64,000 nucleotides of DNA from Mesostigma viride (taxonomy: Eukaryota; Streptophyta; Mesostigmatophyceae; Mesostigmatales; Mesostigmataceae), in assembly GCA_009746045.1 (NCBI GenBank), contig RPFO01000359.1:1372649-1436648 (forward strand), in the 5' to 3' direction. The position numbers were made by a program, and so were the translations under genes. Positions 34,043 to 64,000 of the stretch are shown one piece after another (the stretch's first letter is position 1; every line of letters starts with the position of its first letter). Under the pieces are notes generated by a model. That model saw only the letters and a program-made list of their open reading frames with translations, ran no database searches and was not told the DNA's origin.

Positions 34043-36631
34043 CATGCGCTGGTTGCATGCAATGCTTCTTTCGCACGCCCCGCTGAGCAGCTGGCCACCT
34101 TTTTTGGGCCGTCGGATCGGGTGGTGTGCCTTGATTATGTCTGCGTACGTCGGGCTCAGCGCCCCTCAGTTGTCGATGCTCGCGTCCTGCAAGATTCTGT
34201 CAGCACGGTGGAATCTGATCATCGTCTCGTGCTCGCTCGCATCAGATTGCGGTTTCCTGGGGTGAAACCGTCGCGACAGCTGGCACCTCAGCCAGATCTG
34301 AAAGTGCTCCGGATTGTGCTGAAGGATGCCGACAAGATGTCAGCAGCAGAGCAGGCCGCTATGTCGCACAGGGATGATTTCCTGGCCGTATTCGACGCCG
34401 GGGGCAGCCGACAGCAGTTACACGCCATTCCGCCGCCGGGGGATATTTCAGTGATCCTCCGTGGTGTCGCCGCCAAGTATCGCCTGGCTGCCCGCACCCT
34501 CCCCACCTTGCCTCCGCGTCGGCAGCTTGCTGTCCACCGTCACGCACCGACAGTGGTCGCCGCCAGGCAGATGCTCCGCCGCAACAGAGATCCGCTCGCC
34601 AAACCTGGGCTGCAAGCAGCTCTGAGGGCCGCCTACGAGCAGGCTGAGAAGGCAGATGCTCAGCAGATGGTCAAGGACCTGCGCAGCTGCCAGCAGAAGC
34701 ACGACGGCAAGGGGGCCTGGTTCTGGTACAAGCGCCTCGGGCACCCGGACGGCCTCGGCCGGCCCCACCGCCACGACGTCCCCGGCGCCCCAGCCAAGCG
34801 GCTTCGTACCTGGGCCACGGCCACGGCCGAGGTCGTGGGGACAGCTGCGCCGCCCCCACCCCTGCTCCCAGCCGCCGCCGCCCGCCCGGCCGCCCTGGCC
34901 GGCCCCGCAGGGCCCCCGGCCCCGCCTAGGTCAGCGGCGGACTACCTAGTCCCCCCGCTGGTCGGCCCACTTGGCGACCCGTCTGACATGCCTCCTTTCA
35001 CCTCTCGCGAGGTCACGGAGGCGGTCCAGCGCCTGCGTTATGACGCAGCCACCGGCTCTGACGAGATTCCGGCCGCAGTTGTAAAACTTGCAGCCGAATT
35101 CGAGGACACAGGTGTTATGCTGCTCTTCCGGGACATCTGCAACCGCCTTCTGCTGTCGTCGCAACCACCTCCAGCGGCCTGGCAACACAGTTTTCGCACG
35201 ATGCTGTACAAGAACAAGGGGTCGCCTGCCGACCCCGGCAACTACAGAGGGGTGTGCATTCAAAGTGCCCCCCTCAAGCTTCTTATGCGGCTCATCCTGA
35301 ACCGCCTGCGCACGGCCCTGGACGGTCACCTCAGCGAGACTCAGCACGGCTTCCGTTCAGGTCGCAACACAGTACAGGCGCTCTTCGCTACTCGCCGACT
35401 GGTGGAGGAACTGCAACGCCTTCAGCCTGGTGAGTCCCCTTTGCACCTTGTGCTGGTGGACTTCATCAAAGCCTTCGATTCGGTTTTCTGGCCTGCGCTT
35501 TGGGACATCCTCGAGTTGTTCCGGATCCCCCGCCCCCTGATTGCTGTCATCCGCAACCTGTATGAAGGGTCCACCACTTCGGTGCGCACTTCTTACGGGA
35601 CCACGCCCCCATGCCCTTTACAGAAGGGTGTGTGGCAGGGCTGCGTGCTGTCGCCCTACCTGTTCATTATTGTTGTCGAATACGTAATGATTCAGGCGCG
35701 CAAGCGATTTGCCCGCATCGTGGGCAGGGAACCAGGAGTGCAGGTTGCTAACAAATTCTGGCATGGCGGTGCGGACACGGAGATTCGGCTAGCAGACATC
35801 ATTTACGCAGACGACACCACCCTCTTTGAGGACACTGAGCACGTGCAGACATGGCTTGACTGCCTGGCTCTCGAGGCCCGTGCAGTGGGGCTTGAGGTCA
35901 GCAAGAAGACAGAGGCCCTGGCGGTTGGGCTCACCACCTCAGCGCCGCCCCTCTATCTCCTAGACGGCTCTCGAGTCCTGTATCGGGACCGCGTTAAGCT
36001 GCTGGGCAGCCTGCTCCCTAGCTGCGAGGTGGATGTGGACCACCGCATCTCCCTCGCCTGGCACGCTTTACGCCAGTACCGGGCCCTATGGCGCAAGCCC
36101 CTGGGCAAGATCGAGAAACAGGACCTGTTCAAGGTCCTCGTCCTTCCTGTTCTCACGTATGGCGCCGAGACGTGGACCCTCACCGCCGACCTGGCCCGCA
36201 AGCTGGACGGCGCGGTCACCAGCATGCTGCGTTCCATTTTCAGAGTAGGATATGCTGCTCATGTCCGCAATGAGGACCTGTACCAGGGCATGCCCTATAT
36301 CACCAGCACAATTAAGCAACGCCGCCTGCAGCTAGTAGGGCACCTAGCTCGCACCAACCAGGTAGACACCTCACGTGGCCCCCCCGCAGGACTGCGACCA
36401 GCCCAGCCTGGCCGGCACCTCCTGACGTGGGCTGGGCCCAGTGATGTTAGACGCCGCAAGGCCCGCACCTTCAAAGAACAGCTAGTAGAGGACATGGGGG
36501 GCCTAGGCCTCTCCGTGATTTGGAAGAAGATGATGGACAAGGCCAAGTGGGCCCAGGTCATAGAGGACAACGAGCCCCCCCCAGTGGGGAAGCGCCCGCG
36601 TGTGCAATCCCGCGGGAGGCACGCTAGATAG
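34043..36631 (+). CDS. LINE ORF2, 5'-truncated (endonuclease end and reverse transcriptase)
   Basis: This frame enters without a start codon and runs 862 codons to a stop. The beginning (ATFFGPSDRVVCLDYVCVRR, then STVESDHRLVLARI) is the end of an APE-type endonuclease with its SDH motif. The N-terminal catalytic part is missing. The reverse transcriptase follows: HGFRSGRNTVQALF, motif A DFIKAFDS, motif B GVWQGCVLSP and motif C IIYADDTTLF. The thumb has VKLLGSLL and the C-terminus has TIKQRRLQLVGHLAR. Motif B has Trp where Arg is usual (GVRQGC). No stop or frameshift interrupts the remainder, which suggests recent insertion. The clade was not determined. Confidence 0.92.
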   Translation, partial: HALVACNASFARPAEQLATFFGPSDRVVCLDYVCVRRAQRPSVVDARVLQDSVSTVESDHRLVLARIRLRFPGVKPSRQLAPQPDLKVLRIVLKDADKMSAAEQAAMSHRDDFLAVFDAGGSRQQLHAIPPPGDISVILRGVAAKYRLAARTLPTLPPRRQLAVHRHAPTVVAARQMLRRNRDPLAKPGLQAALRAAYEQAEKADAQQMVKDLRSCQQKHDGKGAWFWYKRLGHPDGLGRPHRHDVPGAPAKRLRTWATATAEVVGTAAPPPPLLPAAAARPAALAGPAGPPAPPRSAADYLVPPLVGPLGDPSDMPPFTSREVTEAVQRLRYDAATGSDEIPAAVVKLAAEFEDTGVMLLFRDICNRLLLSSQPPPAAWQHSFRTMLYKNKGSPADPGNYRGVCIQSAPLKLLMRLILNRLRTALDGHLSETQHGFRSGRNTVQALFATRRLVEELQRLQPGESPLHLVLVDFIKAFDSVFWPALWDILELFRIPRPLIAVIRNLYEGSTTSVRTSYGTTPPCPLQKGVWQGCVLSPYLFIIVVEYVMIQARKRFARIVGREPGVQVANKFWHGGADTEIRLADIIYADDTTLFEDTEHVQTWLDCLALEARAVGLEVSKKTEALAVGLTTSAPPLYLLDGSRVLYRDRVKLLGSLLPSCEVDVDHRISLAWHALRQYRALWRKPLGKIEKQDLFKVLVLPVLTYGAETWTLTADLARKLDGAVTSMLRSIFRVGYAAHVRNEDLYQGMPYITSTIKQRRLQLVGHLARTNQVDTSRGPPAGLRPAQPGRHLLTWAGPSDVRRRKARTFKEQLVEDMGGLGLSVIWKKMMDKAKWAQVIEDNEPPPVGKRPRVQSRGRHAR

Positions 36632-36822
36632 CTCCCCCTAGGGCAGCGTGCGGCTGCCTAGATAGATGATGTAGATAGAATGTTGTTAGATAGATGTAGT
36701 ATGTAGCCAATGTAGATAGATTAGACCGGTAGGAATGTGTGCACCCATCCATCCATTCATCGGGGTTAATGCTCCGTGACTCCCCAACGGGAGCACGAGT
36801 CTAATTAATTAATTAATTAATT
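36632..36822 (+). mobile_element. 3' UTR and TTAA tail of the truncated LINE
   Basis: Non-coding, with GATAGATGTAGTATGTAG and GTAGATAGA repeats. It ends CTAATTAATTAATTAATT at 36801-36822, immediately before the next element. Confidence 0.7.
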
Positions 36823-38842
36823 CCGGCATGTACCCATGCAGCCACGAGCCACGAGGTAGCCATGGCTGACGGCGGAGCTCATAACTTTCACGTTTGAGCA
36901 CCGAATTTAGCCGTGAATATCACAATCGACGCGTCTTTTTATGACGCACATGCTGATATAATTTTCCGACGCTATTACGCAATATACGATGAGCAAACGC
37001 CTCTCGACGCAACGCAGCCTGGCGGCTGCGCTTAGCAATGAAAATACGTCTGCAGCCCCGGCTGCAGCTTCGCCAACCGGTCCAGAAGGCAGCGGCGCCA
37101 CTAGCCAAGCTCTAGTGGTCGCCCAGCCCCCTCTGGCCGCCTCGCCAGCAGCGTCGCCTGAACCCAAGCGCAGTCGCCCTGCCGAGCCGACCTGGGAGGA
37201 GTTCGACTTTGACGCCAGCCAGCCCGGCTTTTTTGACAAGCTCAACCCCGACAAGATCCTGAGCTACGTGTTTTTCGGATCGTATGCCTCGCTTCTCGAG
37301 ATGTGCAAGCAACTCTTCCATCAGGGCCGCCTCACCGATGCTTTCCAGAGACGCACCCATCCAGCGACGTACAACTTCGACCACATCCTCAAATGCCGCC
37401 GCCCCCACCTTCAGATTCGCGTCCTTTTCTCCCTCCTCGGCCGCTCCCTCGAGGAGCTTTGGCCCCCAAAGCCCCTCACCACCACCTTAACCGAATCCTC
37501 CATCCGCTCACTCCTCAAGGAGGCCCTCGAGCAGCACGTGGCCCCCATCGCAGCAGATGTGGCGGTCATGGGCAGCACGTTGGCTGCCGAGCTCCCCCTC
37601 CTCTCCACCGCCACCTCCACCATCTCCACCGCCACCTCCACCCTCCTCGCCTCCTCCACCGCCACTGGTCACCTCCACCTCCGACGCCATCACCGCCCAG
37701 CTCCGTGACATCGACCAGCGTCTTAAGGACAACGCCATTGCTATCGAGGTTCTGCAGAATACCGCAGGCCTCACCGCCCAGGCGGTGAAGGACATTGCCG
37801 CCAAGCCCGCCTCGGCTGGCCTGGCCGGCGATGCTCCTCCCATCACCACCTGGGCGGACATGCTTAAGCAACATACCACCTCCACCACCTCCGCCGTCGC
37901 AGCCCAGCTTCAACGGCAGACACTTGACCTCCGCGAGGAGGCCGAGCTCGCCAAGCGCAGCCTCAACGTCATTGTCAAGAACTTCAAGATGGAGGAAGGT
38001 GAGAATTCCGAGAAGCTTTTGCGTGCGTTTGAGCGAGAAATCCTTGGTCGCATGGGCCTTAACGGTGAGATCGAGCTGGCTGCCCACCGCCTTCCCCGCG
38101 CGCGGGGTAAGGCAGGGCCGCCCCCGCTCCTCCTCACCTTTAAGACCCCGGCGGACAAGATTTCTTTTCTCAGACGCCGCAAGCGGCTCGAGAAGACTCT
38201 CTTCACCCTTGATGACGACTTGACCCTGGCGCAGCAACAACGGCGACGGGAGCTATGGCCGGCCTACCTCCAGCTCCGGCAGACCAAGGCGGGGCAGCCG
38301 GTGTACTGGAAGGGGGCGGCCATCTACGTCGGCCACAAGCCCTGGCAGGCGACCCCCCCCCCCCGCGGCCCCAGCGACTCCAGACGCCCCAGCTTAGGGG
38401 AATACAGCAGTAGTAGTGCAGAATAGATAGACCGTGGCCATGTACATGTACGCCTCCTAGAGGCACTATCCCAGCTAAGCCCCGCGCTTTATTTAATCAT
38501 GTACATGTGTGCCTATGATGTGCCACACTCCAGACGATGCCTAGCCTTATTTAGTAATGTTGTGCCCATGCAGGGAGTCACTCTCTGAGAAGCCATGCTA
38601 TAGCTCTTGTATAGCCATGATGATCTTCCCCCTCACAGGCATGCTCCCCCCTTACCCGGGCATAGCGTGATAGACCATGGGGGTGCGGGTGCCCTGGTGC
38701 CCCTAGAGCAAGTGTTGTTTACATTCCCACCCTTGCAGGAAGTAGCTTAGAATGTATTATAGGCTCATATGCCCCTTCTCAGGGCTATGTGCTACATATA
38801 CTCCCAACGGAGTTATGTTCCTAATTAATTAATTAATTAATC
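36823..38842 (+). mobile_element. ORF1-only (HAL1-like) LINE element
   Basis: This has a 166-bp leader, one ORF1, a 3' UTR of about 400 bp and a (TTAA)n tail at 38822-38842. No endonuclease or reverse transcriptase sequence lies between ORF1 and the 3' UTR. The 3' UTR is not unique to this copy: it is present in inverted form at 32315-32606. The layout recalls the half-LINE (HAL1) elements known from mammals, which depend on another LINE for mobility. Confidence 0.7.
36989..38426 (+). pseudogene. LINE ORF1, one frameshift
   Basis: The start MSKRLSTQRSLAAALS is open to 37708. It contains a conserved mid-region (PTWEEFDFDASQPGFFDKL, ILSYVFFGSYASLLEMCKQL). Between about 37600 and 37690, in a CCACCTCCACCG low-complexity tract, the homologous frame shifts. 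It continues with DAITAQLRDIDQRLKDNAI, a coiled-coil-like stretch and TTWADMLKQ. The RRM-like NVIVKNFKMEEGEN and FTLDDDLTLAQ follow, to the stop at 38426. The architecture (disordered, coiled coil, RRM-like, C-terminal domain) is that of L1-type ORF1 RNA chaperones. Slippage in the repeat tract explains the break; a sequencing error there is also possible. Confidence 0.8.
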
Positions 38843-38924
38843 CATTCCATCCCATGTTCCCCTCCCACTGAGGACTTATGCTCACGTGACGCAGTCACGT
38901 GTCTATTAATTAATTAACCCACGG
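38843..38924 (+). mobile_element. Very short LINE 3' end with tail
   Basis: 82 bp matching the 3' end of the 31-kb LINE fragment (CCATTCCATCCCATGTTCCC to CACGTGTCTATTAATTAATT). It directly follows the tail of the ORF1-only element. Two tails therefore stand in series. Confidence 0.8.
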
Positions 38925-39345
38925 TATTTAGAAATATATTCATTTAAATATTCTTTAAACATATTTAAATATTTTCTTCAAAACACGGATCGTCACTAAA
39001 TACATTTAAATATTTTTCTATCTAGTCGGCGCCGGTGTAAATATATTTAAACTAATATATTTTTGACATGGCTCTGTATATAGGTTTATAGCTGGGCGTT
39101 TGCTTTGGTTTGAGTGATTTCACTCTGCTGTAAGTTCTGATCTGCTGTAAGTAATTATATTTTTAATAAATATATTTAAATATTTTTGCGCCAATCGGGA
39201 TCGTCAGTAAATGTATTTAAATGCTTTTGCTGGATCCGGCAACCCTTTGCAAATGTATTTAGAGGTATAAATATTCAGTATTTATAAATATTTCTATTTA
39301 AACTCCATAAATATCATTTATATTTATCCGGCCTGTGATATGGAT
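38925..39345. repeat. AT-rich palindromic modules, second cluster
   Basis: Repeated ATATTTAAATATTTT and TAAATATATTTAAA palindromes at about 60-bp intervals, as at 32641-33640. GGCCTGTGATATGG at the right end matches the inverted sequence near 32645. Confidence 0.7.
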
Positions 39346-40093
39346 GTGCCTCCATACGCCTTGGCAGTGCCGGATGCCAGTCTCACACTGCATCTGCCAG
39401 TCTTATACTACTGTAGTAGTTGTACATAGAATTGCAAGACACGGTATCGCTGGTCTCATAGCAGTACTGCATTGGCAGTCTCACATAGCTTTGCCCGCCT
39501 CATATACATAGCGTGTAATGTTCGCCAGCCATTCCGTGGGAACGCCAGAAATACACGCCCTACATGCCATCTAGGCGTTGCGAGTGGGTGGGGTGTCACA
39601 AATGTCCCCAGGTCTAGTTCAGTGGTGGATGTCGGCATTATGTTAGCGAGGCCGGTCTTATTACTACGCCTGCTGACCTCGAGCGTGGTGGGCACGGGTA
39701 TTACGACGCGCATGCACGACACGCGCCCCCTTCCGCCCAGTAGCCCTGGTCAATATTTAAGAAGCAGACACAAGGGTTGCAGGTGGTGGATGCAGGCGGG
39801 CCTTACGTGGCAAATAGCCGCCACTAGGGCTGCGTTCATTGAAGTGCTAGCACCATGGGGCACATTGGGACGAGGACGCCCTGTATCCCATGCCGGGAGA
39901 TGATGGGCCAAATGCCAGCAGTGGGTGTCCACGGCGGGCGTTTGATTTCGGGCGCTGCTCTTCGCATCATGCTCACGGCAGGCAGGCAAGATGTCGGTTC
40001 CAGCAAGCATATACGAAGCTGGCCGATCTTACGTGCGGGTTAAAATGCTGCCCCCATGCAGCGTGCGTTTGTCCCGCCTCAGAGGGCAAACGC
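39346..40093. other. Gene-free stretch downstream of SelO
   Basis: No coding segment, RNA gene or strong repeat was recognised. It lies 3' of the SelO stop codon on the sense strand. Confidence 0.4.
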
Positions 40094-40390
40094 TGGCCAA
40101 AATGTGGCGACTGCGGGCGCCGTGAAGCAAATGCGGGCCAAATGTGGCAAGTGTGGGCCTTGTGTGGCATATTTCCACCTCGGGTGGCAAGTTCTGGCCT
40201 TGCGTGACAAATGCTGGCCTTGTGTGACAAATGCTGGCCTTGTGTGACAAATGCTGGCCAAATGTGGCAGGTGCTGGCCTTGTATGACAAATGCTGGCCA
40301 AATGTGACAAATGCTAGCCTTGTGTGACAAATGCTGGCCAAATGTGACAAATGCTAGCCTTGTGTGACAAATGCGGGCCTGGTTGTGTGA
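40094..40390. repeat. 20-bp minisatellite in the SelO 3' region
   Basis: About 12-15 copies of a 20-bp unit, GGCCTTGTGTGACAAATGCT, with GGCCAAATGTGACAAATGCT as second subtype; the first units are degenerate. It starts 12 bp after the SelO stop codon in the sense direction, so it is probably within the 3' UTR. Confidence 0.9.
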
Positions 40391-40401
40391 CAGGGCTAAC
40401 T

Positions 40402-63603
<23,202 letters not shown>

Positions 63604-64000
63604 CTGAGGACCAAGGGGTGTCCGTGGGTATGTGTGTGCGTGTGTAAGGAGGTGGGGGTTTGTGTGTGTGAGAGCGTGTGTGGGCGCGCACACGCATGTG
63701 TGTGTATAAGGGAGTGGGGGTGGGGTGGGGAGATGGCCATCACATAGCAGGGCACAGACAGAGCATTTAAGGTGCAGGTGCAGGTATAAAGACAGAGCAT
63801 TGCAAGTATACTAGTATATGCTACCACAGGCCCTCGTTGGCTTGCAGCTCCAACTGGGGACGTGAGGAGGTCACAAGAAGGGGGGGGGAGGGGCGTTCAA
63901 AGGTAGCAGGGAATAGACAAGGCAGGATGCTATCACATACTAGTAAGGGGAATAGACAAGGCAGGATGCTATCACATAGTAGGAAGGGGAATAGACAAGG
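63604..64000. other. Upstream intron of SelO, repeats
   Basis: It contains GTGTGTG-rich sequence (63620-63700). At the window edge there is a 39-bp tandem repeat (GGGAATAGACAAGGCAGGAT and GCTATCACATA, from about 63908, 2.3 copies visible). A small AG/GT-bounded segment at about 63828-63856 could be another exon, but I cannot support it by homology. Confidence 0.5.

Noticed and set aside
34448-34774. Antisense frames over the LINE ORF2 and ORF1
   Set aside because: Shadows of GC-rich coding sequence; the sense frame has intact reverse transcriptase motifs.
63828-63856. A further upstream SelO exon bounded by CCCCAG and GTAGCA
   Set aside because: Only about 29 bp and no convincing match to the SelO segment expected there.

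Overview
This is nuclear DNA of an intron-rich photosynthetic eukaryote, most likely a chlorophyte green alga. One gene encodes a PSA2-type DnaJ zinc-finger protein with a two-part chloroplast and thylakoid-lumen targeting sequence. Every multi-exon gene has clean GT-AG introns, and the DNA is unusually full of micro- and minisatellites. The species cannot be named from the sequence alone.

Layout. Positions 1-2730 are a 9-bp minisatellite. From 14.5 kb down to 2.9 kb, on the minus strand, lies a modular locus: two TIR-domain exons, four near-identical 117-bp exons (called module P here) and three ankyrin-repeat exons. All nine are in phase 0 at both ends, if the TIR exons start at their AG acceptors. 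Part of this locus is a 1.4-kb tandem duplication carrying a TTAA-type transposon. From 12.4 to 23.5 kb there are several non-autonomous elements with inverted ends, two arrays of a 40-bp repeat, and a frameshifted LINE ORF1. A four-exon PSA2 gene (27694 to 24387, minus) diverges from an intronless gene for an ER-retained WW-domain protein (28678-29169, plus). From 29.9 to 39.3 kb the DNA is built of LINE parts: 3' fragments, a 5'-truncated ORF2 with endonuclease tail and reverse transcriptase, and an ORF1-only element. (TTAA)n tails and palindromic AT-rich modules lie between them.

From 63603 down to 40402 (minus) lie eight exons of a selenoprotein O (SelO/YdiU) homologue in which cysteine replaces selenocysteine. 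Its 5' exons are probably beyond the window. One of its introns is 14.9 kb long and is almost entirely a 30-bp satellite of about 457 copies (46663-60392). The very long open frames in this region come only from that satellite.

Functionally, SelO (protein AMPylation), PSA2 (photosystem I assembly in the lumen) and the WW-HDEL protein (ER lumen) look like unrelated housekeeping or organelle genes. The TIR-ankyrin locus looks like a rapidly evolving signalling or immune-type locus. Exon limits come from splice-site, phase and homology reasoning by eye; no search or RNA data were available.
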